From: Spirochaeta sp.
GTDB lineage: Bacteria > Spirochaetota > Spirochaetia > DSM-27196 > Alkalispirochaetaceae
Assembly (NCBI GenBank): GCA_007130865.1
Contig: SLRR01000169.1
Coordinates: forward strand, 1-45,681
DNA: 45,681 bases
Direction: 5' to 3'
A model generated the notes under the pieces. That model was not told the DNA's origin and ran no database searches. It saw nothing but the letters and a program-made list of their open reading frames with translations. The position numbers and the translations under genes were made by a program. Positions 1 to 8,629 of this stretch are shown here, in pieces (within the stretch, counting starts at the first letter, position 1; each line of letters starts with the position of its first letter).

Positions 1-839
1 GCGATGATCAGGAGCCCCGTGAGAAGACGCAGATCGTTGGGTGTGAGGTTGATGTAGTATCCGTAGTACCGTCCCAGGTACATGATGCCCCGGTATACGA
101 TCGATCCGAGCAGAACGCGAACGGTCAGCACCGAGATCCGGTTGGACCGGATCAGGAACTCCCCGATCATCACGGAGGCAAGACCCGCAACAACGATTCC
201 CTGCCCCATGTTTACGTCGGAAAAGCCCTGGTACTGCGCGGCGAACGCTCCCGCCAGCGCCACAAGGCCGTTGGAGAGCCCTACACCGATCACTTTCATG
301 ATCTCGGGATTCACCCCCTGGCTCACCACCATCTGCTCGTTGTCACCCATCGCGCCGAGGGTCATTCCCATGTCGGTACGAAAGAAGATGTCCAGCAGTA
401 CTTTTATCACCAGGCTGACCACGAGAAAAAACACGAACGTCGACCAGGGATAGGGAACAACGCCGCCGATCAACTCCGTAAACGAGCTGAGCACCGTGCG
501 CTGCCTGAGGAGTGGAAGATTGGCCCGGTTACCGAGGACCCGGATGTTTACGGACCAGAGCATCGTCATCGTCAGGATTCCCGCCAGCAAGTTGGGAACC
601 TTGAGCTTGTTATGGATCGTGGCGGTCACCGCACCCGCCGCAAGTCCGCCGGCAAACGCGATGGCCAGCGCAGCCATGAGCGGTATACCGTTTACGATGG
701 AGATCCCCATGATCGCGGCTCCCAGCGGGAAGGTGCCGTCCACGGAGAGATCGGGAAAATTCAGAATACGAAACGTGATAAAAACGCCGAGGGCCATGAT
801 CCCGTAGAGCAGGCCCTCGACGAGTATTCCTTCGATCAA
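1..839 (-). CDS. ABC importer permease, TrpX/CUT2-like (3' end outside window)
   Basis: The reverse strand is open from a TTG at 839 to the window edge, about 279 residues with no stop seen. The protein is strongly hydrophobic with repeated membrane segments and resembles the permeases that accompany ABC_sub_bind (TrpX-type) binding proteins, proposed to import aromatic amino acids or related compounds. The TTG lies inside the stop of the upstream binding-protein gene (TTGA overlap), so the two genes are probably translationally coupled. No ATG is near that position, and the residues after the TTG (LIEGILVEGLLYGIMALGV) already look like the first membrane helix. The ATPase gene is expected just outside the window. 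The substrate is inferred from family only. Confidence 0.8.
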   Translation of the reverse strand, partial: MIEGILVEGLLYGIMALGVFITFRILNFPDLSVDGTFPLGAAIMGISIVNGIPLMAALAIAFAGGLAAGAVTATIHNKLKVPNLLAGILTMTMLWSVNIRVLGNRANLPLLRQRTVLSSFTELIGGVVPYPWSTFVFFLVVSLVIKVLLDIFFRTDMGMTLGAMGDNEQMVVSQGVNPEIMKVIGVGLSNGLVALAGAFAAQYQGFSDVNMGQGIVVAGLASVMIGEFLIRSNRISVLTVRVLLGSIVYRGIMYLGRYYGYYINLTPNDLRLLTGLLII

Positions 840-1837
840 CGGACTCGTCCGCCCTCAACGACGATAGATGCGTCGTCCAGCATCGCCTGAGGAAAGGAAA
901 CACCCAACGCGTCGGCCACATCCAGGTTGATAAGCAGGTTGAGGTCCGAGGGATCGGTCATGAAGATCGTAGGCATTGCCCCGGGATCTGCTCCCTCCAG
1001 AATCTCCACGATCGCGCGACCCGTGGCACGCCCCATCTGGTAGTAATCAAACCCCAACGCAAACAGGACGTCGTCATCCTGGGAACTGATCGGATCGGAA
1101 GCGATCACCGGCACCCCCGCGTCGGCGGCAACAGCGGCGAGAGCGCTCAGCGCGCTTACCACGGTATTGTCGGTGCTCACCCAGATCGCATCCACCCGGC
1201 CCAGGATCGCCTGCGTCGCGGAGCGGACCTCGCTGGAATCGACCACGGTTGACTCCACCAGTTCGATCCCCAGCGAATTTGCGGCATCCCGGGCCATCTC
1301 CGCCAGGCGCACCGCATTAGCTTCGCCGCTGGCGTAGACGTGCCCTACGGTCTGCACGCCGAGCATCTCCTGCATCAATTCAAACTGTGTCTGTACCGGG
1401 ATCATGTCGGATGAACCGGTCACATTAGCGCCACCGCCGTCGTACGAAGATACGAGCTGCGCCGCTACGGGGTCGGTTATCGCCGCGAAGACCACGGGGA
1501 TATCGGTAAGTGTGTTCACCAGAGCCTGCGCCGTAGGCGTGGCGATACCAACCGCGAGGCGCACCCGATCCGCACGAAACTTGGCAGCGATCTGGGAAGC
1601 GGTGGTGACGTCGCCCTGCGCGTTCTGCAGATCGAACTGAAAATCGTACCCCTGTTCCCGGAGCTCGTCGATAATCGCATCCTCCACCGCGTCCAGGGCG
1701 GGGTGGGCCACGATTTTGGAGATTCCGATCACGTTGCTCTCGGGAGCACCTGCTTCAGCCGCACCGGAAGCAAACAGGGACGCCGGAGCGATCAGAGCGA
1801 TAGCCAGCACCAAAAGAACTGCCTTTTTGAGTTGCAT
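836..1837 (-). CDS. ABC transporter substrate-binding protein (ABC_sub_bind / TrpX-like)
   Basis: A 333-residue exported binding protein for the permease that follows. The N-terminus has a lysine pair, a hydrophobic core of about 18 residues and then FASGAAEAG, the Ala/Glu-rich junction common in spirochaete binding proteins. There is no lipobox cysteine, so a cleaved periplasmic protein is more likely than a lipoprotein. The body has the two-lobed layout of the ABC_sub_bind family, including a segment near residues 80-140 (VGIATPTAQAL, then FAAITDPVAAQLV) typical of it. A short AGGAGG-like sequence lies upstream of the ATG. The ligand cannot be read from sequence; tryptophan, tyrosine or nucleoside-like compounds are possible. 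Confidence 0.85.
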   Translation of the reverse strand: MQLKKAVLLVLAIALIAPASLFASGAAEAGAPESNVIGISKIVAHPALDAVEDAIIDELREQGYDFQFDLQNAQGDVTTASQIAAKFRADRVRLAVGIATPTAQALVNTLTDIPVVFAAITDPVAAQLVSSYDGGGANVTGSSDMIPVQTQFELMQEMLGVQTVGHVYASGEANAVRLAEMARDAANSLGIELVESTVVDSSEVRSATQAILGRVDAIWVSTDNTVVSALSALAAVAADAGVPVIASDPISSQDDDVLFALGFDYYQMGRATGRAIVEILEGADPGAMPTIFMTDPSDLNLLINLDVADALGVSFPQAMLDDASIVVEGGRVR

Positions 1838-1900
1838 ATCTATACATCCTCCTTGTATATGGGCGCCAGAGTAACGGAAATCCTGATAGCGTGTCCATAA

Positions 1901-1927
1901 AAAAAGGCCTCCAGAGGAGACCTTTTT
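1901..1927 (-). terminator. Intrinsic terminator downstream of proW
   Basis: A 12-position stem with one C/A mismatch closes a 3-base loop. The A-rich outer arm becomes a U-run when read on the minus strand. It lies 36 bases past the proW stop. The opposite strand also ends in five T, so some bidirectional activity is possible. Confidence 0.8.
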
Positions 1928-1962
1928 CAGAAATTCAGCATGTTCGAGATCGGCGGTGTCTA

Positions 1963-2808
1963 TCAGGTCTGCTTCTGAGACGCCGTCCCCAGTGCCTGGG
2001 TGATGCGGTCCAGGAAGATTGCCAGGATCACGATCGCGATACCGCTCTCGAATCCGACGTCGATCCTGAGCTGCGTAACACCGCGGACAACCTCGTTACC
2101 GAGACCTCCCGCTCCGATCATCCCGGCGATGACCACCATGGAGAGCGCCAGCATAATCGTCTGGTTCACGCCCGCCATGATTGTAGCCAGCGCGACGGGC
2201 AGCTCCGCTTTTATCAGCATCTGTCTGGGCGTAGATCCGAAGGAAAGCGCCGCCTCCTTGATCTCCTTGGGAACCTGCCGGATACCGAGGTTTGTAAGCC
2301 GTACCGCCGGAGGTAGTGAGAAGATCAGCGTCGCGATAACACCGGGGACCGCGCCGAGTCGAAAAAAGAGAACCGCCGGGATAAGGTACACAAAAGCGGG
2401 CAGCGTCTGCATGAAGTCCAGTATCGGCCGTACCACGTCCCAGACGACATCGTTTTTTGAACACCAGATACCCACGGGAATCCCGATCACAAGTGCGATG
2501 AACACCGAGGTGAGTACCAGAGAGAACGTACTCATCGTGGCGGTCCATAGCCCCATGTACCAGATCAGGCCGAAACCGAGGAACGTAAATATCGCAACAC
2601 CGCGGCTGGCGATGTACCACGCCAGAAAGGTGAGCAGCAGTATCATGATCAGCACCGGCGGCAGGTTGAGCAGAGAATTGGTGCCGGAGAGAAATGCATT
2701 CACTCCCGTGCGAATTCCATCAAAGAAGAATCGCAGGTTAACCTGCAACCAGCGGACTATCGTCTCGAATCCGCCGCCTACATCAATCAGTTGTCTGAAC
2801 TCGTTCAT
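1963..2808 (-). CDS. proW: Glycine betaine/proline ABC transporter permease
   Basis: A 281-residue inner-membrane permease of the ProW/OpuAB family. An N-terminal region of about 60 residues leads to six or so hydrophobic segments, with the EAA-type cytoplasmic loop around KEIKEAALSFGSTPRQML and the following PVALATIMAGVNQTIM. The start MNEFRQ is chosen because GGAGG stands 9 bases before it and it begins one base after the proV stop. A longer reading frame extends 17 residues into proV but has no ribosome site. It forms the channel with ProV as ATPase and ProX as binding protein. Confidence 0.93.
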   Translation of the reverse strand: MNEFRQLIDVGGGFETIVRWLQVNLRFFFDGIRTGVNAFLSGTNSLLNLPPVLIMILLLTFLAWYIASRGVAIFTFLGFGLIWYMGLWTATMSTFSLVLTSVFIALVIGIPVGIWCSKNDVVWDVVRPILDFMQTLPAFVYLIPAVLFFRLGAVPGVIATLIFSLPPAVRLTNLGIRQVPKEIKEAALSFGSTPRQMLIKAELPVALATIMAGVNQTIMLALSMVVIAGMIGAGGLGNEVVRGVTQLRIDVGFESGIAIVILAIFLDRITQALGTASQKQT

Positions 2809-2809
2809 C

Positions 2810-4078
2810 TTATGCGTCCTCCCGGCCGTTACCGTTTCCGTTACCGTTTCCGCTGTCACCGATCTCGCTGAGCGGAACCGGCGCCGCGGTATCGTCGTTG
2901 CCCTTGCCGACCTCGGCGATGATCGCTGCGCGACTCACCGCCCCCTGAAAGACGCCGTCCTCGTCGATAATCGCGATCGGATATCGCGTCTTGATAGCTG
3001 TTGTCAAAAGATCAGAAATCGGCGTCGACGGTGTGGTGGTGTACACATCGTCCACGATGATCGTAGAGATGTCCCTCTCTTTGCGCTTCTGCAGTTCCAG
3101 AGCATCGTCGATCGTGACTATCCCTTTAAGACGCCGGTCTGAGTCCGTGACGAAGATCGAGGAAATCCCGTGTTTTTCCATCGCGCGAATCGCTGCATTG
3201 AGATCTTCCCGAGGCCAGGTGATGCTGGTATACCGTCGTCCCACGGTGGAAGCGGTAATAACCTTGGTACGATCTACGTTCTGTACAAACCGTTCCACGT
3301 ACTCGTCGGCGGGAGTGGAAAGAATCTCCTCGGGCGAACCGATCTGACGTACCCGCCCGTCCGGTCCGAGAATCGCAATCCGGTCTCCCAGCTTCAGCGC
3401 CTCGTCCAGGTCGTGGGTGATAAACACGATCGTCTTATGCATGCGCGCCTGCAGTTCGAGCAGCTCATCCTGCATCTGCGTGCGAATAAGCGGGTCCAGC
3501 GCACTGAACGCCTCGTCCATAAGAAGGATTTCCGGATCGTTGGCGAGCGCCCGGGCGAGGCCCACGCGCTGTTGCATCCCGCCGCTGAGCTCCGACGGCA
3601 GGCTCTTCTCAAACCCGTCCAGCCCGACCAGCTTGATCGCTTTGAGCGCTTTCTTATGCCGCTCTTCCTTATCCATTCCGCTTATCTCGAGACCGAACTC
3701 CACGTTGTTGACCACGCTCCGCTGCGGGAGCAGCCCGAAGTTCTGAAAGACCATGGACATCTTATACCGACGGGCCTCGCGGAGTTTCTCCTGGTCCATT
3801 TTCATCACGTCTTCGCCGTCTACGAGAATCTCGCCCGCGGTGGGTTCGATCAACCTGTTCAGGCAGCGGATAAACGTGGATTTACCGCTTCCCGAGAGCC
3901 CCATCACGACAAACGTCTCCGTTTTCTCGATCGAGAACGTAGCCCCGTTAATCGCAATAGTGCACCCGGTTTTCTTGAGGATTTCCGCCTTTGAAAGGCC
4001 TTTCTTTATCAGCGGAATCGCTCGCTTGGGGTTGGGACCGAATATCTTATACAGATCCCGTACTTCAATAATTGCCAT
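2810..4078 (-). CDS. proV: Glycine betaine/proline ABC transporter ATP-binding protein with CBS domains
   Basis: A 422-residue ATPase that powers betaine uptake. Walker A (GLSGSGKST), signature LSGGMQQRVGLARAL, Walker B (ILLMDEAFSALDP) and the switch histidine (FITHD) are all present. Two CBS motifs fill roughly residues 270-395; in OpuA-type transporters such domains sense ionic strength. The C-terminus is a Gly-Asn repeat encoded by a short DNA repeat, followed by REDA. The gene follows proX but is separated from it by a strong terminator and has its own -10-like site, so it may be transcribed partly on its own. Confidence 0.95.
   Translation of the reverse strand: MAIIEVRDLYKIFGPNPKRAIPLIKKGLSKAEILKKTGCTIAINGATFSIEKTETFVVMGLSGSGKSTFIRCLNRLIEPTAGEILVDGEDVMKMDQEKLREARRYKMSMVFQNFGLLPQRSVVNNVEFGLEISGMDKEERHKKALKAIKLVGLDGFEKSLPSELSGGMQQRVGLARALANDPEILLMDEAFSALDPLIRTQMQDELLELQARMHKTIVFITHDLDEALKLGDRIAILGPDGRVRQIGSPEEILSTPADEYVERFVQNVDRTKVITASTVGRRYTSITWPREDLNAAIRAMEKHGISSIFVTDSDRRLKGIVTIDDALELQKRKERDISTIIVDDVYTTTPSTPISDLLTTAIKTRYPIAIIDEDGVFQGAVSRAAIIAEVGKGNDDTAAPVPLSEIGDSGNGNGNGNGREDA
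2828..2851 (-). repeat. Two 12-bp tandem repeats coding the Gly-Asn tail of ProV
   Basis: Two perfect copies of GTTACCGTTTCC (plus-strand reading) encode alternating Gly and Asn. Slippage here would change tail length in frame in steps of two or four residues. The repeat sits just upstream of the proW ribosome site. Confidence 0.85.
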
Positions 4079-4150
4079 TGTATTCCTTCCACATGGTGTT
4101 TACCCGTCCTTTCCGCCGATACCGGGGCATCGCAAAAAGGTCATACCGTT

Positions 4151-4156
4151 ATTATA
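4151..4156 (-). promoter_or_regulatory. Candidate -10 of a proVW promoter
   Basis: A perfect TATAAT on the minus strand, preceded by CTG, lies 72 bases upstream of the proV start and downstream of the proX terminator. No good TTGACA is found 16-18 bases further up, so activity may need an activator. Confidence 0.45.
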
Positions 4157-4227
4157 CAGTTTTTTCGCCTGTTTCGACCGGGACATGCGCGCGTAGTTCC
4201 GCGTATCTCCCGGACGAAAGAGAGAAA

Positions 4228-4255
4228 AAAAGGGGTGCCAGGAGGCACCCCTTTT
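4228..4255 (-). terminator. Strong bidirectional intrinsic terminator between proX and proV
   Basis: A perfect 12-bp stem (AAAAGGGGTGCC and its complement) with an AGGA loop. Read on the minus strand it ends in seven T. It is 14 bases past the proX stop, so most proX transcripts should end here and leave more proX than proVW mRNA. Confidence 0.92.
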
Positions 4256-4269
4256 ACTGCGGGATCCGC

Positions 4270-5163
4270 TCAGTTGGAGGGGACCCAGTCCGACCATACG
4301 TCGGGGTTTGCATTCTTCCACTCCCGGGCAGCCTCAAGGGTGCTCAGGTTGGATTCCGCGATATGGACCATCAGCTCACTGATTTCATCGTTGGTGATGA
4401 ACATATTACCGAGGAACTCGGTCAGTTCGGGCTTCTCTTCCCGCAGACCGGTACGACCGATCAGGTGTACGTTGTCGATGTCCCAGATCATCTCCTGGTC
4501 CTGCTCGAGGATCACCAGGTCGTAGTAACCGAACTTGGAGTGGGGCTGCCAACCGAGAACGACGATCCATTCTTCATTCTGGTACGCCGTGTCCAGGGCG
4601 GCCATCATCGCGGGACCGGAGGAGGGAACGAGCTCGAGACCCGCTTCATTCAGACCGTACGCGGGCATCGCCCGTTCCTCGGTGGTGATCATCAGACCAG
4701 CACCGGCGTCGATTCCGGTGATCTGCCCGCCAAGACGATCCACAACTTCCGGATCCGCAAGGTCGGAAAGGGTGGTTACGCCGGCGTCGGCCATGTACTG
4801 CGGTACAACCAGGCCGCTCACGGCGTCTTCATAAATGATACCGAGATCGATCAGGTCGTCACCAAGCTCATCCATGTATGTCGCGTGCAGTCCGGGAAGC
4901 CATGCTTCCATGAACGCGTCCGCGTCGCCGGCTGCGACGGCAGCGTACGCGGGACCCACATCCGCCGCGATAATCTCGACATCGTAGCCCATCTCGTCTT
5001 CCAGGATCGCCTTTACCAGGTGGGTCCAGGCAACACCTTCTTCCCAGTTCACGTAGGTGAGGCGGGCGGTTTTCTGCTCTTCCGCCGCTCCACCGGCGAA
5101 TACCGCCGTAGAAACGAGCGTCGCCACAAGTACAAACGCAATAAATCTTGTCATTGTCCTCAT
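4270..5163 (-). CDS. proX: Glycine betaine ABC transporter substrate-binding protein
   Basis: A 297-residue exported protein of the OpuAC family. The signal peptide (about residues 1-23) ends in FAGGAAEE with no cysteine, the usual spirochaete pattern. The mature part begins with RLTYVNWEEGVAWTHLVK and contains the family motif AFMEAWLPGLHATY; tryptophans and tyrosines of this kind form the aromatic cage for quaternary amines. The start at 5163 is supported by AAGGAG five bases upstream. It is the first gene of the betaine locus and has the best sigma-70 promoter in this part of the window. Confidence 0.93.
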   Translation of the reverse strand: MRTMTRFIAFVLVATLVSTAVFAGGAAEEQKTARLTYVNWEEGVAWTHLVKAILEDEMGYDVEIIAADVGPAYAAVAAGDADAFMEAWLPGLHATYMDELGDDLIDLGIIYEDAVSGLVVPQYMADAGVTTLSDLADPEVVDRLGGQITGIDAGAGLMITTEERAMPAYGLNEAGLELVPSSGPAMMAALDTAYQNEEWIVVLGWQPHSKFGYYDLVILEQDQEMIWDIDNVHLIGRTGLREEKPELTEFLGNMFITNDEISELMVHIAESNLSTLEAAREWKNANPDVWSDWVPSN

Positions 5164-5261
5164 ATAAACTCCTTTTACCGTTTAGAGGTCATTGGAATCG
5201 TCTACCGATCACACAAACGGTGCCCCGGCAGGGCACGATCAGCCGACATATTGTTTTACAA

Positions 5262-5290
5262 ATACTATGAAACATCCGCCGAAAAGTCAA
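5262..5290 (-). promoter_or_regulatory. Sigma-70 type promoter of proX
   Basis: TTGACT, a 17-base spacer and TAGTAT on the minus strand. The predicted start is near 5255, giving a leader of about 90 bases that contains a GTGCCC/GGGCAC hairpin (5220-5236). The rest of the 371-base gap between proX and thrH (5291-5534) is AT-rich and shows no gene. Confidence 0.75.
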
Positions 5291-5534
5291 CTCATATATA
5301 GCTTTCGAAGGATTATTTCAAGATTTTTTTTTATCAAACATGGCAAGGAATGGTGTATAAATCCATAATTTCATGCATTACAGGTATTTACAGGCGCGAA
5401 AAACAGACGAAAACCATACTTTTTATTTTCTATCCGAACTAATCTTTTACTGCACAAACTAACAGCTCACTAACGATATAGTTAAAAGGTTGGGCTGCAA
5501 TTGAGTTTATGCCTGTTCTGTGATAAGAAACGCC

Positions 5535-6134
5535 ATGCGTGTCGTCTGTCTTGACCTCGAAGGTGTGCTGGTACCGGAAATCTGGATTAGCGTCGCGGAA
5601 GCGACCAATGTAAAAGAACTCAACCTGACGACCCGGGACATCCCGGATTATCACGAGCTGATGAAGACCCGTCTCGGAATTCTAAAAGAACACAGAATCA
5701 CCCTGCCGATCATTACCGGGGTTATCGCCGAGATGAAACCACTGGAAGGTGCCCGGGATTTCCTCGACTCCCTGCGCGAGCAGATTCAGGTGATCATTCT
5801 TTCCGACACGTTCCAGGAGTTCGCCAGACCCCTGATGCGCCGGCTTGACTGGCCCACACTCTTCTGCAACAGCCTCGAAGTGGACGACAGCGGCAACATA
5901 ACAGGGTATCGCCTGCGCCAGGAGGACGGGAAACGGGAGGCGGTCCGGGCACTCTCCAGCATGAACCTCACGGTGTACGCCGCGGGCGACTCGTGGAACG
6001 ACCTCACCATGATCCAGGAAGCGCACCGGGGAGCGTTCTTCCGGCCTCCCCGGTCGATCGTCGAGGCTAATCCTACCGTTCCGGTATGCTGGGATTACGG
6101 GGAACTCAGCCGATTTCTCCTGGACGGTGAATAA
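5535..6134 (+). CDS. thrH: ThrH-like phosphoserine phosphatase / phosphoserine:homoserine phosphotransferase
   Basis: A 199-residue HAD-superfamily enzyme. Known ThrH proteins dephosphorylate phosphoserine and can move the phosphate to homoserine, linking serine and threonine synthesis. Motif I reads DLEGVLVPEIW, with the DxE form typical of ThrH, then ILSDTFQEF (motif II) and GDSWNDLTM (motif IV). Length and end-to-end pattern match ThrH. The ATG at 5535 matches the family N-terminus; an in-frame GTG at 5520 would add five residues. No clear Shine-Dalgarno site is present for either. It appears monocistronic. Confidence 0.88.
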   Translation: MRVVCLDLEGVLVPEIWISVAEATNVKELNLTTRDIPDYHELMKTRLGILKEHRITLPIITGVIAEMKPLEGARDFLDSLREQIQVIILSDTFQEFARPLMRRLDWPTLFCNSLEVDDSGNITGYRLRQEDGKREAVRALSSMNLTVYAAGDSWNDLTMIQEAHRGAFFRPPRSIVEANPTVPVCWDYGELSRFLLDGE

Positions 6135-6218
6135 CCGGCACGCAGTATCCCGCTGACACCGCGAGAACCAGCGACGGGAGGACCGAAACCGCGATGGCGG
6201 AAACCGTGATAACCATAT

Positions 6219-6224
6219 TATAAT
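6219..6224 (+). promoter_or_regulatory. TATAAT -10 placed for a leaderless kinase mRNA
   Basis: A perfect TATAAT ends exactly 7 bases before the ATG at 6232. Transcription would start at or next to the A of the start codon. No consensus -35 is seen and there is no Shine-Dalgarno sequence. Confidence 0.5.
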
Positions 6225-6231
6225 CTGCGGG

Positions 6232-7803
6232 ATGTCTTTATCAGACCGCTCGTTACAGGATCTTGCGGACCGTTTTGACTATTCACCGGCAGCGTTGATC
6301 GTGTTCGACGCCGGCGGGACGATCGTTGCGGCGAACCACTCGGCGGCAACGCTTTTCAAGCAAACTGTTTCAGACCTGCAGACGAAGTCTTTCTCGGATT
6401 TTCTGACCCCGGAAGACCGTATCGCGTTTCACGACCACCTGCACCGTACGCTTGAAACAGATCGTCGCGAGACCGTAGAGCTCCAGGTCACAACACGAAG
6501 CGGCGATTTCTGGAGCCGGTTGGACAGTCGGAGAAAACCGGAACGGATCGGTCAAGGCCTCTGTTATACCGCGATCACGGATATCTCAGACCGCAAACGT
6601 ATCCAGGACGATCTCATTCTGGCGCGGGAGAACGCTGTGTCCGCAAACAGGGCAAAGAACGCGTTCCTGGCCAACGTCAGTCATGAGATCCGCACTCCCA
6701 TGAGCGGTATCATCGCGATGAGTGAACTTGCACTGCAGACTTCCCTGACGAAGGAACAGCAGGGATACATTGGCGTGATCCACAGCTCCGCCCGGTCACT
6801 GCTCACCCTGGTGGACGACATTCTCGACGTGAGCAAGATCGAGGCGGACCATATCGCGATGGAGAAGCGATCGTTCCGCCTCGGGGAAATGGTGTCGGCC
6901 GTGCACGCGATGTTTCACCCCAATGCGGCCCGCAAGGGGGTCGACCTCGTGGCGGAAATACCGGAGGGTGTATCGGAACGGCTGAAAGGTGATCGAAACA
7001 GGATCCGCCAGGTCCTGATAAACCTCGTGAGCAACGCGATCCGTTTTACCGACGCCGGAAGCGTGACGATCCGCGTCGCGGAAGGGGAACTCTCCGATTT
7101 TCTCCGGGAAGTCACCTTCGAAGTGGCGGACACCGGACCCGGGATAGAACCATCGGAACAGCGCAGGATCTATGAGATGTTCCGACAGGCCAAGGAGGAC
7201 GCGGCGATTCGCTACGAGGGGAAGCGCCTGGGCCTTGCGATTTCGCGCAAGCTTGCACGCCTCATGGGGGGACAACTGTACTTTGAGACCTCCCCCGGAG
7301 GATCCCGATTTTTCTTTTCCGTTCCCCTGGAGATCTCCGACGATGAGGACGAGTCCCCGGCGGAGATCGACCACGATCGGGAAAACGCGCCTCCCCCCGG
7401 TGGCGGGCGGAGGATCCTGCTGGCGGAGGACAACTCGCTGAATATTCTCGTGATCCGAACGGTTCTGGAGAAAGCCGGATACGAGGTAACCGCTGTCCGG
7501 AACGGCGAAGAAGCGATAGCAATGCTGGAGCAGGCACAGTTTGACCTGGTCCTGATGGATATCTCCATGCCCGGCATGGACGGTCTCACGGCGACACGGA
7601 CGATCAGGAGTCGGAGCAGTACGGAAGGTTTCGATCCGAAGATACCGGTGATCGCGATTTCCGCGCATTCCATGAAAGGCGACCGCGAACGGTTTCTCGA
7701 AGCGGGAATGAACGACTATATAAGCAAGCCGTTTGTACGTGATACCGTGATGGACGTGATCCGGCGTAACCTCCGGCAGAAAGACGCACACGATCCCGCG
7801 TGA
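6232..7803 (+). CDS. Hybrid sensor histidine kinase (PAS - HisKA - HATPase - receiver)
   Basis: A 523-residue soluble signalling protein with no membrane segment. A PAS-like domain covers about residues 10-120, followed by the phospho-acceptor box FLANVSHEIRTPMSG (His151). The N-box (residues 263-280, NRIRQVLINLVSNA) and G1 box (DTGPGIEP, about 300-307) are intact. The G2 position reads GKRLGLAIS near 330-338, where most kinases have GTGLGLAIS, so the ATP lid lacks a usual glycine-threonine pair. A receiver domain (about 403-515) has Asp443 and Lys489 in SKP. The signal and the downstream partner are unknown; no response regulator gene adjoins it. It is probably transcribed alone. Confidence 0.9.
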   Translation: MSLSDRSLQDLADRFDYSPAALIVFDAGGTIVAANHSAATLFKQTVSDLQTKSFSDFLTPEDRIAFHDHLHRTLETDRRETVELQVTTRSGDFWSRLDSRRKPERIGQGLCYTAITDISDRKRIQDDLILARENAVSANRAKNAFLANVSHEIRTPMSGIIAMSELALQTSLTKEQQGYIGVIHSSARSLLTLVDDILDVSKIEADHIAMEKRSFRLGEMVSAVHAMFHPNAARKGVDLVAEIPEGVSERLKGDRNRIRQVLINLVSNAIRFTDAGSVTIRVAEGELSDFLREVTFEVADTGPGIEPSEQRRIYEMFRQAKEDAAIRYEGKRLGLAISRKLARLMGGQLYFETSPGGSRFFFSVPLEISDDEDESPAEIDHDRENAPPPGGGRRILLAEDNSLNILVIRTVLEKAGYEVTAVRNGEEAIAMLEQAQFDLVLMDISMPGMDGLTATRTIRSRSSTEGFDPKIPVIAISAHSMKGDRERFLEAGMNDYISKPFVRDTVMDVIRRNLRQKDAHDPA

Positions 7804-7834
7804 ACGTTTCCCCGTTGCGCCGTTCCTGCGTTGC

Positions 7835-8629
7835 TCAGGACGTCGGCCGGCCCGGGGGCGCCATATTCCTGATCTGCTGCGCCAGGCGATAGTAGTCCAC
7901 CGCACCGGTACTGCGCAGGTCGTGTTGGAAGATCGTGTGCCCCGCACCGGGAGCTTCCGCCAGAGCGTGATTGAGCCGGATCGGTTTAAGCATCATCTCC
8001 GGGCCTATCCGTTCCTTCAGCTCCACCAGCAGCTGCCGGGAAGTGGGCGTTCCCCTGTCGACAAACGTCGGAATGATCCCACGCACCACCAGGTCGGGGT
8101 TGTATCTGCGCTGCACCTCCTCGGCGAGCTCTACGATCTCGATCATTCCCTCCATCGCAAGGAAATGAACCTGCATCGGGATGAACGCTTCCCGCCCCGC
8201 AACAAGCGCGCCGAGGGTGAGAAGCTGCGTCGTGGGCGGAGTGTCGAAGATCGTGTAATCGTAGGCGTCCATCGTCGCCGAGAGACGTTCACGAAACCAG
8301 CCGCGTGCTTCCCCGGAGGAAGCATATCGTCGTTCAAAGTCGGCGAGGCGACGCGTCGCGGGAATCACATGAAGACGAGGGACGTAGGACCGGCGCAACG
8401 CGTCTTCCGGACGCGATCGACCGATCGCGACGGTGCTGAGGTCGTGTTCCAGTCCGCCCAGAGAAACGCCCAGGGACATCGTGGCGTGCGCCTGCGGATC
8501 CGCGTCGACCACCAGCACGCGGTGTCCCATGTGCGCCAGGGCCGCGCCTATGTTTACGCTGGTAGTGGTCTTTCCGCAGCCCCCTTTGCGGTTGGTAAAC
8601 ACCAACCGCCTTGAACCGGTTCCACTCAT
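7835..8629 (-). CDS. ParA/Soj-family ATPase
   Basis: A 264-residue ATPase of the ParA/MinD class. The deviant Walker A is RKGGCGKTTTSVN, with the signature lysine before the P-loop glycines; the A' motif is VVDADPQAHAT and Walker B DYTIFDTPP. Such proteins position DNA, proteins or complexes by ATP-driven dimerisation. No parB is next to it. Instead its start overlaps the stop of the upstream cyclic-nucleotide-binding gene by four bases (ATGA), so the two products are made together and may act together. It could also be an orphan positioning ATPase. Confidence 0.88.
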   Translation of the reverse strand: MSGTGSRRLVFTNRKGGCGKTTTSVNIGAALAHMGHRVLVVDADPQAHATMSLGVSLGGLEHDLSTVAIGRSRPEDALRRSYVPRLHVIPATRRLADFERRYASSGEARGWFRERLSATMDAYDYTIFDTPPTTQLLTLGALVAGREAFIPMQVHFLAMEGMIEIVELAEEVQRRYNPDLVVRGIIPTFVDRGTPTSRQLLVELKERIGPEMMLKPIRLNHALAEAPGAGHTIFQHDLRSTGAVDYYRLAQQIRNMAPPGRPTS

